A stretch of 64,000 bases of DNA from Lachnospiraceae bacterium GAM79 (GCA_003584705.1 AP018536.1:1488001-1552000), one strand, 5' to 3'. Positions 24,485 through 34,382 are shown, counted from the stretch's first letter. Notes: a model not told the origin generated them from the sequence alone. Numbers and translations: made by a program.

Positions 24485-25723
24485 ATGCGACTGCCGGGAA
24501 GTGATAAAGTTATAGTGGGTTATGACCTGGGGAAGGATTATGCGCAGATCAGCTGCTATGTCACAGGCAGGGAAGAAGAGATCACCACATTGTCTTCCGT
24601 TGCAGGCTCACAGGTCTATACGATTCCCCTGGTCCTGAGCAAGAGACAGGGAGTCAACCAGTGGTTCTATGGAAGTGAAGCCCTCCGGCATGCGGAGGAA
24701 GAAGAGGGAATCCTGGTGGAGCATCTTCTGAAGCTGGCAAAAGATGGGGAACCGGTGCAGATCGATGGAACGACTCTGGATCCGGTGGCACTACTGACTC
24801 TTTTTCTCAAGCGTAGTCTGGGAATGCTGTCCCAGATGACTTCCACAGAGCGGATCGGGGCCCTGATGATCACCTGCGAGGAACTGGATGCAGGAATGCT
24901 GGAGGTGCTGACGCAGGCAGTGGAGGCATTACACCTGAAGACGGATGCTGTCTGTTTTCAGAGCCATCGGGAGAGCTTTTATTATTACAATCTGTATCAG
25001 CCGGAAAATCTGTGGAAGCAGGGGAGCGTGCTGTGCGAGTATAGGGACAGTTCCATCCAGACTTATTATATGGAATGCAACCGCCATACGATGCCGGTGG
25101 TAACGTACATCGAAGAGCGGGAATTCCCTTTTCCGGTGGAAAAATCGGATGAAAAGTTCCTGGAGATCGCCACACAGCTATGCGAGAACCGGATGGTGTC
25201 CTCGGTATATCTGATCGGGGAAGAGTTTTCTCAAGAATGGATGAAAGAATCGCTACGCTATCTGTGCCGTGGACGGAGAGTCTTTCAGGGGAACAACCTG
25301 TTCAGCAAGGGTGCCTGCTACAGCATGATGGAGCGACTGCATCCCAGTGAAAACGGACAAAATCATGTCTATCTGGGACAGGATAAATTGAAATCCAATA
25401 TCGGTATGAAAGTGCGCAGACAGGGAGAGGAATCCTATCAGGCACTGTTAGACGCCGGAATCAACTGGTACGAGGCGCAGAATACCATAGAGTTTTACCT
25501 GCTGGAAGGAAGAGCGGTGGAGATCCTGATCACGTCCCTGACGGGAAAGGGCAGCCGGATCGCCAGAATCGTGCCGGAAGAATTGCAGGAAGGAATCACC
25601 AGACTGCGGATTCAGGTGGAGATGAAGGATGAAACACATCTGCAGGTGGAACTGGAGGATCTTGGTTTTGGCAGCTTCCGAACAGCTACGCATCATATCT
25701 GGAAGGAAGAAATAGAGTTGTAG
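24485..25723 (+). CDS. Hsp70/actin-fold ATPase-like protein (DUF5716-like)
   Basis: A 412-residue protein whose first 300 residues follow the order of Hsp70-type ATPases. A phosphate-1-like motif VIVGYDLGKDYAQIS comes first, then WFYGSEAL (compare VGEEA), a helical segment before IGALMITCEEL (compare the AVITVPA strand), SFYYYNLYQPENLW, a degenerate phosphate-2 region SVLCEYRDSSIQTYYM and an adenosine-like VSSVYLIGEEFS. The Gly-rich loop of phosphate 2 is lost, so ATP hydrolysis is uncertain. The last 100 residues are beta-rich and may replace the substrate-binding domain. I recall it as DUF5716. Start ATG 24485 follows GGAGGCGGAAG. Neighbouring genes encode its likely partners. Confidence 0.7.
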   Translation: MRLPGSDKVIVGYDLGKDYAQISCYVTGREEEITTLSSVAGSQVYTIPLVLSKRQGVNQWFYGSEALRHAEEEEGILVEHLLKLAKDGEPVQIDGTTLDPVALLTLFLKRSLGMLSQMTSTERIGALMITCEELDAGMLEVLTQAVEALHLKTDAVCFQSHRESFYYYNLYQPENLWKQGSVLCEYRDSSIQTYYMECNRHTMPVVTYIEEREFPFPVEKSDEKFLEIATQLCENRMVSSVYLIGEEFSQEWMKESLRYLCRGRRVFQGNNLFSKGACYSMMERLHPSENGQNHVYLGQDKLKSNIGMKVRRQGEESYQALLDAGINWYEAQNTIEFYLLEGRAVEILITSLTGKGSRIARIVPEELQEGITRLRIQVEMKDETHLQVELEDLGFGSFRTATHHIWKEEIEL

Positions 25724-25756
25724 ATCTGCCCGGGGCAGAGAAAATGAGGATGAAAA

Positions 25757-26608
25757 ATGAAGGCAAGTCTGTGTGTAGGAGAATATTGCGAGAATGCCTA
25801 TAATGTGGAAGGCCTGGATATCCGGGTCTATAGTATGGAAGAGTTGTGCTATTGCCTAAAGGAGAATGCATTCCTGTTAGACCTGTCCATCATGAACGAT
25901 AAGCTGGTGGACTGGATCGGAGAAGAATGTAAAGTGTGGGAACTGGCAAAACAGCTCTACCCCATGGTACATAAGCAGGGATCCTTAAGTGTGTTCGTGG
26001 TGACGATCCTGCAATATGTGGGGATGTACGATCCGGAAGAAATCCTGCAGGTGGAGCAGGTACTGAAGCAGGGAGCCGGACTCAGCAATCTGGAGAAACG
26101 CAAGAGCCAGATCGACTATATGGTGGAAAAAAGAAAATATGCGGCAGCCATCCGTGGATATGATATGCTACTGGAGACCTGGAACCATCTGGAACAGGAA
26201 GGAAAGGAACTTCCGGCGGGAAAAGTCCGGGCGGCGATCCTGCACAATAAGGGTGTGGCGCTGACAGGGCTGATGTTTTATGACAAGGCGGCATATTACT
26301 TTAACGAAGCTTGGAAGACCGATCCGGACAGAGAACACCTGGATGCCTATCTGGCGGCAAAGAGAATGGAACTGACGGAGGATGCCTATGTGGCATTTGC
26401 AGCGCAGAATCCGGAAAATTATACGGAGTCCCTGGAACTGGAAAAGCGGATCGAGCAATTTGAACGGGAATGGGAACAGCAGCCGGAGTACCGACAGCTA
26501 CGGCTGCGTGGTGACTGGCGGGTGAACGACAGGGTGAAATACGATGCGGAAAATGAGAGACTGACTCAGGCACTGAAAAACAGTTACCGGACAAGTGTCA
26601 GCGTATAG
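25757..26608 (+). CDS. Uncharacterised TPR-containing protein
   Basis: A 283-residue soluble protein that I do not recognise as a named family. Residues about 110-205 look like tetratricopeptide repeats (KRKYAAAIRGYDMLLETW, then AAILHNKGVALTGLMFYDKAAYYFNEAWKTDP). The last 60 residues are charged and helical. TPR proteins often act as co-chaperones or scaffolds, which fits its place directly after an Hsp70-like gene. Spacing is 33 bases from the previous gene and 21 to the next, so co-expression is likely. Confidence 0.7.
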   Translation: MKASLCVGEYCENAYNVEGLDIRVYSMEELCYCLKENAFLLDLSIMNDKLVDWIGEECKVWELAKQLYPMVHKQGSLSVFVVTILQYVGMYDPEEILQVEQVLKQGAGLSNLEKRKSQIDYMVEKRKYAAAIRGYDMLLETWNHLEQEGKELPAGKVRAAILHNKGVALTGLMFYDKAAYYFNEAWKTDPDREHLDAYLAAKRMELTEDAYVAFAAQNPENYTESLELEKRIEQFEREWEQQPEYRQLRLRGDWRVNDRVKYDAENERLTQALKNSYRTSVSV

Positions 26609-26629
26609 AGAAGACAGCAGGAGAGAATT

Positions 26630-27790
26630 ATGGCGTGGTGGAACCGTTTATTTAAGAAAAAAGAACCGATACAGCAGGAAGAGGACTGGGAACAGCTGGT
26701 CTATACCCGCAACGGTGTGAATTTTGATGAGGAAGACCAGAGAAAACGTTACATTGTAAATTGCCTGGAGCAGATCTCAGAGGCTTCCAAGGAGATCGAC
26801 CTCCTGACGGGAGAGTATACGCTGGTGACTTCTTATCTGACGGATACGGATGAGATTGAGGCCCTGCCAGCAGAGCAGAGAGAAGAGGTCAACCGGGTGG
26901 CCGGCAAGCTGGCCGGGCTGGAACAGGAACGCAGCAGATACCGGGAAAAGAAGAACCGTATGCGTGATGCGGACTTCTATGCGATCCGCAAAAGAGAGAA
27001 CGAGATTGAAGAAGGCATTCAGAAGATTCGGGACGGCGAGAAATACGGCAATCTGATAAGGCAGGATCTGCACAGACTGGACGGAGAACGACATGCCTAC
27101 GAATACCGGAGAAATGAGCTGGAGAATCTGATGAACAACCAACGGGGCATGGCTGTCATTTTCCTTACGGCATTGATCGTCTGTGTGATCATGCTGGTGA
27201 TCCTGCAGTATGCTTTTGAAATGGATGTCTATGTGGGACTTTTTCTGGCAGTAGGTGCAGGAGCTGTAGCCATCTCCTATGTCTGCATCCGGTACATGGA
27301 TGCAGGACGGGAACTGCAGCGGGTGGAGAAGACCATCAACAAGATCATCCAGCTGCAGAATAAAGTCAAGATCCGCTATGTGAACAACTGTCAGCTGATG
27401 GAATATCTGTATCTGAAGTACAATACGGACAGTGCAGCAAAGCTGGAAAAACAGTGGAAAATGTATCAGGACGAAAAGGAAGAGCGGAAGCAGTTCGCAG
27501 AGGCGGAAGCTAAGATCGAGTACTACCAGAAGCAGCTGGTACAGCAGCTGGCCGGTTACCGTGTGCAGATGCCGGAGCGCTGGATCAGCCAGACAGCTGC
27601 GCTTTTGGACAAGCGGGAAATGGTGGAGATCCGTCACGAACTGATCCAGAGAAGACAGGTGCTCCGTAAACAGATGGACTACAATCAGGAAGTAGCAGAG
27701 AGTGCAAGAAACGAAGTAAAAGACATCGCAGCCACCTATCCGAAATATGCCCAGGAGATCCTGGCCATGGTGGAGCGGTACGACCGATAA
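26630..27790 (+). CDS. Uncharacterised coiled-coil membrane protein
   Basis: A 386-residue protein with long charged helices on both sides of a central membrane hairpin. Residues about 1-180 are coiled-coil-rich. Two hydrophobic segments (about 181-201 and 206-226) are separated by only a few residues, and about 150 residues of further coiled coil follow. Both coiled coils should face the cytoplasm. No enzymatic motif is visible. As the only membrane protein of this operon, it could anchor the other three products. Start ATG 26630 follows AGGAGAGAATT. No terminator-like hairpin was found before the promoter at 27795. Confidence 0.7.
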   Translation: MAWWNRLFKKKEPIQQEEDWEQLVYTRNGVNFDEEDQRKRYIVNCLEQISEASKEIDLLTGEYTLVTSYLTDTDEIEALPAEQREEVNRVAGKLAGLEQERSRYREKKNRMRDADFYAIRKRENEIEEGIQKIRDGEKYGNLIRQDLHRLDGERHAYEYRRNELENLMNNQRGMAVIFLTALIVCVIMLVILQYAFEMDVYVGLFLAVGAGAVAISYVCIRYMDAGRELQRVEKTINKIIQLQNKVKIRYVNNCQLMEYLYLKYNTDSAAKLEKQWKMYQDEKEERKQFAEAEAKIEYYQKQLVQQLAGYRVQMPERWISQTAALLDKREMVEIRHELIQRRQVLRKQMDYNQEVAESARNEVKDIAATYPKYAQEILAMVERYDR

Positions 27791-27794
27791 AGAA

Positions 27795-27824
27795 TTGACA
27801 AGACACCTCTCGTTGTGTTACTAT
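27795..27824 (+). promoter_or_regulatory. Promoter of the amino acid ABC transporter operon
   Basis: TTGACA (27795-27800), 18-base spacer, TACTAT (27819-27824). Confidence 0.65.
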
Positions 27825-27900
27825 GACACCGTGTTAGCAATTTACCATGCTAAAGTATACGACGCGGCCAACAGTGAGTGGCAGAACGGGAGGATGTATT

Positions 27901-28701
27901 ATGAAAAGAGTATTAGTGGCATTACTGGCAATCAGCATGGCAGCAGGTGCTCTTACCGGCTGTGGTTCTAAAGGATCTGAGAAAACATTTACCGTAGGTT
28001 TCGATGCGGAATTTCCCCCTTACGGATATCGTGATGACAGTGGAGAATATGTAGGCTTTGACCTGGATCTGGCAGCAGAAGTATGCAAGAGACAGGGCTG
28101 GGAGCTGGTAAAGCAGCCTATCGACTGGGATGCCAAGGATATGGAGCTTTCTTCCGGGGCCATTGACTGTATCTGGAACGGTTTCACCATGAACGGCAGA
28201 GAAGATGCCTACACCTGGACAGAGCCCTATATCGACAACAGTCAGGTATTCGTCGTAGCGTCTGCTTCCGGTGTACAGAACAAGGAAGAACTGGCAGGCA
28301 AGGTGGTAGCAGTACAGAAGGATTCCTCCGCACTGGCTGCTCTGAACGATGAAGAAAATGCAGACAACATTGCACTGCGTGATTCCTTCTCCCAGCTGAT
28401 CGAATATGCGGACTACAATACCGCTTTCATGGATCTGGAGCAGGGTGCGGTAGATGCCGTAGCCATTGATATCGGTGTGGCACAGTATCAGATTGCGCAG
28501 AGAGAAGAAGGAAAATTCGTTATGCTGCAGGGCGAGGACAATAAGCTGGCTGTAGAGCAGTATGCAGTAGGTTTCCTGAAGGGTAATGATGAACTGAGAG
28601 ATACCGTACAGAAGACACTGGACGAAATGGCAGCGGATGGTACCTTCGCACAGATCGCTGAAAAATGGGGACTGACCGACAGCGTATGTCTCGGTAAATA
28701 A
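27901..28701 (+). CDS. Polar amino acid ABC transporter, substrate-binding lipoprotein
   Basis: A 266-residue family 3 solute-binding protein. The signal peptide ends in the lipobox LTGC with Cys21 lipidated, so the protein sits on the outer face of the membrane. Family landmarks are FTVGFDAEFPPYGYRDDSGEYVGFDLDLA, IWNGFTMNGREDAYTW and VGFLKGNDELRDTVQKTLDEM. It delivers an amino acid to the permease and ATPase encoded next. The exact amino acid is not readable. The open frame reaches back to 27847, but GGGAGG before ATG 27901 and the signal peptide decide the start. Confidence 0.93.
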   Translation: MKRVLVALLAISMAAGALTGCGSKGSEKTFTVGFDAEFPPYGYRDDSGEYVGFDLDLAAEVCKRQGWELVKQPIDWDAKDMELSSGAIDCIWNGFTMNGREDAYTWTEPYIDNSQVFVVASASGVQNKEELAGKVVAVQKDSSALAALNDEENADNIALRDSFSQLIEYADYNTAFMDLEQGAVDAVAIDIGVAQYQIAQREEGKFVMLQGEDNKLAVEQYAVGFLKGNDELRDTVQKTLDEMAADGTFAQIAEKWGLTDSVCLGK

Positions 28702-28731
28702 TCAACTAAGGATAGTTAAGGAGTAGAATTC

Positions 28732-29382
28732 ATGAGTTTGCTGACCATGAGTGCCCAACTGGCAGAGGGCTTTCTGATAACGGTGGAAATATTTGTACTG
28801 ACCCTTTTGTTTTCCCTTCCTCTGGGGCTGATCGTAGCCTTCGGAAGAATGTCAGGATGTAAGGTGATCCGCATTATCTCCAAAATATACATATCCATCA
28901 TGAGAGGAACCCCTCTGATGTTACAGATCATCGTGGTGTATTTTGCTCCCTTTTATGTATTCCGCATGCAGGTGGGAACGGGGTATCGTTTCCCGGCGGT
29001 GATACTGGCATTCGTGATCAATTATGCGGCATATTTTGCAGAGATCTACCGTGCGGGCATTGAGTCCATACCGGTGGGGCAGTATGAGGCTGCGGAGGTG
29101 CTGGGCTACAGCAAGGCACAGACTTTCGTGAAGATCATTCTGCCGCAGGTGGTGAAGCGGGTTCTCCCGCCAGTGACCAATGAGACCATTACGCTGGTCA
29201 AAGATACCTCCATGGCATTTACCATTTCCATTGCGGAAATGTTCACGGTGGCAAAGCAGATCGGAGCGGCACAGACCAGTGTGCTTCCCCTGTTGGCAGC
29301 AGGTGTGTTCTATTATATCTTCAATCTCGTGGTGGCTTCTTTCATGGAGTATCTGGAGAAGAAGACATCTTATTACAGATAG
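28732..29382 (+). CDS. Polar amino acid ABC transporter, permease
   Basis: A 216-residue membrane protein with about five helices and the HisM/GlnP-family core (LLFSLPLGLIVAFGRMSG, IMRGTPLMLQIIVVYFAP, AAYFAEIYRAGIESIPVGQYEAAEVLG). The EAA-type loop that docks the ATPase is the last of these. It probably works as a homodimer, as no second permease is present. It is 30 bases from the binding protein gene. Confidence 0.93.
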   Translation: MSLLTMSAQLAEGFLITVEIFVLTLLFSLPLGLIVAFGRMSGCKVIRIISKIYISIMRGTPLMLQIIVVYFAPFYVFRMQVGTGYRFPAVILAFVINYAAYFAEIYRAGIESIPVGQYEAAEVLGYSKAQTFVKIILPQVVKRVLPPVTNETITLVKDTSMAFTISIAEMFTVAKQIGAAQTSVLPLLAAGVFYYIFNLVVASFMEYLEKKTSYYR

Positions 29383-29397
29383 GAGCAGTGCGGAAAT

Positions 29398-30165
29398 ATG
29401 GTCCTTTTGGAAATGAATCATGTGAAAAAAAGTTTTGACGGCAACGGGGTGCTGAAGGATATATCCCTGAAAGTTAACGAAGGAGAAGTTGTCTCCATCA
29501 TCGGCCCCTCCGGTTCCGGCAAATCCACATTGCTTCGCTGTGCAACGCTTCTGGAGAAAATGGACGGTGGTGAGCTGATCTATTTAGGGCAGACGGCAGC
29601 TTCGGAGAAAACGGATAAAAACGGCAGAATACAGTGCGAATATGCGTCCAAGGCAGAATTACATAAGATCCGGAAATGTTTCGGACTGGTGTTCCAGAAT
29701 TTTAACCTTTTTCCCCATTATACGGTGATGAAAAATATCATCGATGCGCCGATCCATGTGGATAAGGTAAGCCGTACAGAAGCCGTGGCGAGGGCGGAGA
29801 AGCTTTTAGCACAGTTGGGACTGTCGGATAAGGCAGATGCCTACCCTTACCAGCTGTCCGGCGGACAGCAGCAGAGAGTATCCATAGCCAGGGCACTGGC
29901 ACTGCAGCCCAGGATCCTGTTCTTCGATGAGCCGACCTCGGCACTGGATCCGGAATTGACGGCAGAAGTATTAAAGGTGATCAGACAGCTGGCAAGTGAA
30001 CATATGACCATGATCATCGTAACCCATGAGATGCAGTTTGCCAGAGAAGTATCCGACCGCATTATTTTCATGGAACAGGGTGTGATCGTGGAGGAAGGTT
30101 CTCCCGAAGCACTTTTTACAACGGAAAATGCCCGGGTTCGGGAATTTATCGGAAAGTTGCAGTAA
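29398..30165 (+). CDS. Polar amino acid ABC transporter, ATPase
   Basis: A 255-residue GlnQ/HisP-type ATPase: Walker A GPSGSGKST, Q-loop LVFQNFNLFPHYTVMKNI, signature LSGGQQQR, Walker B ILFFDEPTSALDPE and H-loop TMIIVTHEMQFAREV. It energises uptake through the two preceding gene products. Residues about 62-85 form a small insertion after Walker A compared with most GlnQ proteins. A hairpin 40 bases downstream closes the operon. Confidence 0.94.
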   Translation: MVLLEMNHVKKSFDGNGVLKDISLKVNEGEVVSIIGPSGSGKSTLLRCATLLEKMDGGELIYLGQTAASEKTDKNGRIQCEYASKAELHKIRKCFGLVFQNFNLFPHYTVMKNIIDAPIHVDKVSRTEAVARAEKLLAQLGLSDKADAYPYQLSGGQQQRVSIARALALQPRILFFDEPTSALDPELTAEVLKVIRQLASEHMTMIIVTHEMQFAREVSDRIIFMEQGVIVEEGSPEALFTTENARVREFIGKLQ

Positions 30166-30204
30166 AAATATATTGATTTTTTTTCGCAAATCTGTTTATC
30201 TATT

Positions 30205-30235
30205 AGGTGTGGGTGTATCTTGCCCACACCTGTTT
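30205..30235 (+). terminator. Terminator-like hairpin after the ABC operon
   Basis: AGGTGTGGG (30205-30213) pairs with CCCACACCT (30223-30231), then GTTTC. The T-run is short. Confidence 0.6.
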
Positions 30236-30277
30236 CAATAAAAGACTGAAAAACATAAGAATGCGAGGACTGATGGT

Positions 30278-31153
30278 ATGAGCGTACAGGAAATGAAACC
30301 GATCAAGGAAGGCAAAGTTCGTGAGATCTATGACAACGGAGACACCCTGATCATGGTGGCAACTGACCGTATCAGCTGCTTTGATGTGATCTTGGACAAC
30401 ACAGTAACAAAGAAAGGAACTGTATTGACCCAGATGTCGAAATTCTGGTTTGATATGACTGAGGATGTGATTCCCAATCATATGGTATCCGCTGACGTTA
30501 AGGATATGCCCGAATTTTTCAGACAGCCGAAATTCGACGGCAACAGCATGATGTGCAAGAAGCTGAACATGCTCCCCATCGAGTGCATCGTTCGTGGATA
30601 CATTACCGGAAGCGGCTGGGAAAGCTACAAGAAGAACGGTACCGTATGCGGTATCAAGCTTCCGGAAGGTCTGAAGGAGGCAGATAAGCTTCCCGAGCCC
30701 ATCTATACCCCTTCCACCAAGGCAGAGATCGGAGATCATGATGAGAATATCTCCTATGAGCAGAGTGTGGAATATCTGGAGAAGCGTTTCCCCGGCAAGG
30801 GCGCAGAATATGCGGCCAAGCTTCGTGACTATACCATCGCTATTTATAAAAAATGTGCGGATTATGCACTGACCAAAGGAATCATTATCGCAGATACCAA
30901 GTTCGAGTTCGGACTGGATGAGAACGGCAACATGGTACTGGGGGATGAAGTATTGACTCCCGACAGCTCCCGTTTCTGGCCGGTAGACGGCTACGAGCCC
31001 GGACATGGCCAGCCTTCCTTTGACAAACAGTTCGCCCGTGACTGGCTGAAAGCCAACCCTGAAAAAGGCTGGAAGCTGCCGGAGGACATCGTGGAGAAGA
31101 CCATTGACAAATACCTTCAGGCTTACAAGATGCTGACAGGCAAGGATCTGTAG
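30278..31153 (+). CDS. purC: SAICAR synthase
   Basis: It joins aspartate to CAIR with ATP in de novo purine synthesis. The 291-residue protein has the longer eukaryote/Firmicute-type layout and the signatures [66 protein letters not shown] [14 protein letters not shown] and [12 protein letters not shown]. It opens the purine cluster; purF begins 59 bases later. Confidence 0.95.
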   Translation: MSVQEMKPIKEGKVREIYDNGDTLIMVATDRISCFDVILDNTVTKKGTVLTQMSKFWFDMTEDVIPNHMVSADVKDMPEFFRQPKFDGNSMMCKKLNMLPIECIVRGYITGSGWESYKKNGTVCGIKLPEGLKEADKLPEPIYTPSTKAEIGDHDENISYEQSVEYLEKRFPGKGAEYAAKLRDYTIAIYKKCADYALTKGIIIADTKFEFGLDENGNMVLGDEVLTPDSSRFWPVDGYEPGHGQPSFDKQFARDWLKANPEKGWKLPEDIVEKTIDKYLQAYKMLTGKDL

Positions 31154-31212
31154 GGTACGGTTTTTTAGTTTTTTTTTTTTCACGGGGCAGGCAGGAAAGG
31201 TAAGGCTTACAA

Positions 31213-32664
31213 GTGACGGACAACATTTATATTCAGACAGAAAATAATGACAAATTAAAGGAAGAATGTGGCGTTTTCGGCGTGTATGATTTCGACGGAC
31301 ACGACGTGGCATCCACGATTTATTACGGCCTTCTGGCATTGCAGCACAGAGGCCAGGAAAGCTGCGGTATTGCCGTCAGTGACACGAATGGGCCCAAGGG
31401 CAAAGTCTTAAGCAGCAAAGACATGGGACTGGTCAATGAGGCATTTACACCGGAACAGCTGGAGAAGTTAAAAGGTGACATCGGTGTGGGACATGTCCGC
31501 TATTCTACAGCGGGAGGATCCACCAGAGAGAATGCACAGCCTCTGGTACTGAATTATGTAAAGGGTACTCTGGGACTGGCCCATAACGGTAACCTGATCA
31601 ATGCGCCGGAGCTTCGAAGAGAACTGGAGTATACCGGTGCTATTTTCCAGACCACCATTGATTCCGAGGTGATTGCTTATCATATTGCCAGAGAGCGTTT
31701 GAATTCCAAATCGGTAGAGGAAGCTGTGGGCAGAGCCATGACGAAGATCAAGGGAGCCTATTCCCTGGTGGTGATGTCTCCCAGAAAGCTGATCGGCGCC
31801 AGAGATCCTTATGGATTTAAGCCGTTATGCATCGGCAAGAGAGACAATGCGTATTTTCTGTCCAGCGAGACCTGCGCTCTGGATACGGTAGGTGCCGAGT
31901 TCGTCCGGGATGTGCTTCCCGGCGAGATCGTGACCATTTCCCCGGAGAAAGGAATTGAGTCCGATACCACCCATGTATTAAAGCCTGCGGAGACCGCCAG
32001 ATGTATTTTTGAGTATATTTATTTCGCCAGACCCGACAGCTTTATCGACGGCGTCAGCGTATACGATTCCCGTATTCTGGCCGGAAAGTTCCTGGCTATG
32101 GATTCCCCGGTGGATGCGGATCTGGTCATCGGCGTACCGGAATCCGGCAACTGCGCAGCCATGGGATATTCCATGCAGTCGGGAATCCCTTACGGCATGG
32201 GCTTCGTGAAAAATGCCTATGTGGGCAGAACCTTCATCAAACCGAAGCAGAAGAGCAGAGAAAGCAGCGTTCAGGTCAAACTGAACCCTATCCGGGAAGC
32301 CGTGGAGGGCAAGCGTGTCATCATGATCGATGATTCCATTGTCCGCGGCACCACCTCCGACCGTATCGTAAAGATGTTACGGGAAGCCGGAGCCAAAGAG
32401 GTACATATGAGAGTCAGTTCACCGCCGTTTCTGTGGCCCTGCTATTTCGGCACAGACGTTCCGGCGAGAGACCAGCTGATCGCATATAACCGTTCCATCA
32501 AGGAGATCAGTGATCTGATCGGCACGGACAGCCTGGATTATCTGAAGATTGAGAGACTGGAAGAACTGGTGGGCGGTAATCTTGGCATCTGCAAGGGCTG
32601 CTTTACCGGAAAATACCCGATGGAACCGCCTGCGGAAGATATCCGCGGAGAATTTGACAAATAA
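31213..32664 (+). CDS. purF: Amidophosphoribosyltransferase
   Basis: The first committed enzyme of purine synthesis: PRPP plus glutamine gives phosphoribosylamine. The N-terminal glutaminase domain has the nucleophile Cys19 after an 18-residue propeptide (KEECGVFG), GHVRYST and the oxyanion-hole AHNGNLIN. The C-terminal domain has the PRPP loop MIDDSIVRGTT. Cysteines in ARCIFEY, WPCYFG and ICKGC match the [4Fe-4S] ligands of the B. subtilis-type enzyme. The start is a GTG (31213) behind GGAAAGGTAAGG. A second, degenerate copy lies 1.8 kb downstream. Confidence 0.95.
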   Translation: MTDNIYIQTENNDKLKEECGVFGVYDFDGHDVASTIYYGLLALQHRGQESCGIAVSDTNGPKGKVLSSKDMGLVNEAFTPEQLEKLKGDIGVGHVRYSTAGGSTRENAQPLVLNYVKGTLGLAHNGNLINAPELRRELEYTGAIFQTTIDSEVIAYHIARERLNSKSVEEAVGRAMTKIKGAYSLVVMSPRKLIGARDPYGFKPLCIGKRDNAYFLSSETCALDTVGAEFVRDVLPGEIVTISPEKGIESDTTHVLKPAETARCIFEYIYFARPDSFIDGVSVYDSRILAGKFLAMDSPVDADLVIGVPESGNCAAMGYSMQSGIPYGMGFVKNAYVGRTFIKPKQKSRESSVQVKLNPIREAVEGKRVIMIDDSIVRGTTSDRIVKMLREAGAKEVHMRVSSPPFLWPCYFGTDVPARDQLIAYNRSIKEISDLIGTDSLDYLKIERLEELVGGNLGICKGCFTGKYPMEPPAEDIRGEFDK

Positions 32665-32668
32665 ACAA

Positions 32669-32859
32669 TAACTATTCAGAAAACCGCAGAATAAGAAAAA
32701 CTGATACGTCATGCCTGCATGTAAGTAGCAGTTTTCTTATTTGTAAGGTGACTCGAGTAGAGTCACCATCCCACACATGAACAAAATTAGCTGCGAAGCA
32801 GCGGGAAAGTATGAGAAGCATACGGTTTTGTGAATGTGAGGGATGGGTTTTGAATGGTT
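32669..32859. repeat. Interspersed inverted-repeat element, copy 2
   Basis: Ends TAACTATTCAGA (32669-32680) and GGTTTTGAATGGTT (32846-32859). Inside are three hairpins: a long stem around AAGAAAAACTG/CAGTTTTCTT, GGTGACTC/GAGTCACC (perfect) and GCTGC-GAA-GCAGC. It fills the whole purF-purB gap and may act as the purF terminator. Confidence 0.65.
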
Positions 32860-32891
32860 GCAATAAATTAGAAAATAAGAGGAGCAGACAA

Positions 32892-34349
32892 ATGAGTACA
32901 GGTACAGACAGATATCAGAGCCCGTTATCCGAACGCTATGCAAGCAAGGAGATGCAGTATATTTTCTCCCCGGATATGAAATTCCGTACATGGAGAAAGC
33001 TGTGGATTGCACTGGCAGAGACGGAGAAAGAGCTGGGACTGTCCCAGGACGGTAAGCCCGTTATCACAGATGAGCAGATCGAGGAACTGAAGGCCCATGC
33101 TGAGGACATTAATTACGATGTGGCAAAAGAGCGTGAAAAACTGGTACGTCATGACGTTATGAGCCATGTGTATGCATACGGACAGCAGTGCCCCAAGGCA
33201 GCCGGAATCATCCATCTGGGCGCAACCTCCTGCTATGTGGGTGACAACACCGACATTATTGTGATGACCGAGGCACTGAAGCTTGTCAGAAAAAAGCTGA
33301 TCAATGTTATGAAGGAACTGGCGGATTTCGCTGATAAGTATAAGGCACAGCCTACCCTGGCATTTACTCATTTTCAGCCTGCACAGCCTACAACCGTAGG
33401 CAAGAGAGCAACGTTGTGGTTACAGGAGTTCTCACTGGATCTGGAGGATCTGGATCACGTTCTGTGTACCATGAAGCTGTTAGGCTCTAAGGGAACCACC
33501 GGAACCCAGGCTTCTTTCCTGGAACTGTTCAACGGAGATCAGGAGACTATCGACAAGATCGATCCCATGATTGCAGCCAAGATGGGATTCAAGGAGTGCT
33601 ATCCTGTATCCGGTCAGACTTATTCCCGCAAGGTGGATACCAGAGTAGCCAACGTGCTGGCCGGTATTGCGGCATCCGCTCATAAGATGAGCAATGACAT
33701 CCGCCTGTTACAGCATCTGAAGGAAGTGGAAGAGCCCTTCGAGAAGAACCAGATCGGCTCCTCCGCCATGGCTTACAAGCGTAATCCCATGAGAAGTGAG
33801 CGTATTGCTTCCCTGTCCCGTTATGTGATGGTGGATGCGCTGAATCCCGCCATTACTTCCGCAACCCAGTGGTTCGAGAGAACGCTGGACGATTCTGCCA
33901 ACAAGAGACTGTCTATTCCCGAAGGCTTTCTTGCCATCGATGGTATTCTGGATCTGTGCCTGAATGTGGTAGACGGACTGGTAGTATATCCGAAGGTAAT
34001 TGAAAAGCACATGATGAGCGAGCTTCCTTTCATGGCTACCGAGAATATTATGATGGATGCCGTAAAGTTAGGCGGCAACCGTCAGGAACTGCATGAGCGT
34101 ATTCGTGAGCTTTCCATGGAGGCCGGACGCAATGTGAAGGTAGAAGGAAAAGAGAATAACCTCCTGGAGCTGATCGCCGCAGATCCCGCATTCCCCATGG
34201 GATTGGAGGAACTGAAAGCATCCATGGATCCGTCCAAGTATATCGGACGTTCCAAAGAGCAGGTGGAAGCTTTCCTTAAAAATGTGATCAGCCCGATCTT
34301 AGAGGCCAACAAGGACTTACTGGGTGTAAAGGCCGAGATCAACGTATAA
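32892..34349 (+). CDS. purB: Adenylosuccinate lyase
   Basis: It splits SAICAR and adenylosuccinate, releasing fumarate, in the purine pathway. The 485-residue protein belongs to the fumarase/ASL superfamily: HDVMSHVYAYG, HLGATSCYVGDN, TLAFTHFQPAQPTT and the signature loop IGSSAMAYKRNPMRSE. The open frame extends 27 codons upstream into the repeat element, but AGAGGAG before ATG 32892 and the family start (STGTDRYQSPLSERY) decide the start. Confidence 0.95.
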   Translation: MSTGTDRYQSPLSERYASKEMQYIFSPDMKFRTWRKLWIALAETEKELGLSQDGKPVITDEQIEELKAHAEDINYDVAKEREKLVRHDVMSHVYAYGQQCPKAAGIIHLGATSCYVGDNTDIIVMTEALKLVRKKLINVMKELADFADKYKAQPTLAFTHFQPAQPTTVGKRATLWLQEFSLDLEDLDHVLCTMKLLGSKGTTGTQASFLELFNGDQETIDKIDPMIAAKMGFKECYPVSGQTYSRKVDTRVANVLAGIAASAHKMSNDIRLLQHLKEVEEPFEKNQIGSSAMAYKRNPMRSERIASLSRYVMVDALNPAITSATQWFERTLDDSANKRLSIPEGFLAIDGILDLCLNVVDGLVVYPKVIEKHMMSELPFMATENIMMDAVKLGGNRQELHERIRELSMEAGRNVKVEGKENNLLELIAADPAFPMGLEELKASMDPSKYIGRSKEQVEAFLKNVISPILEANKDLLGVKAEINV

Positions 34350-34382
34350 ACGTTTTCTGCTGAAGTAATTTGTGGAAACGAA

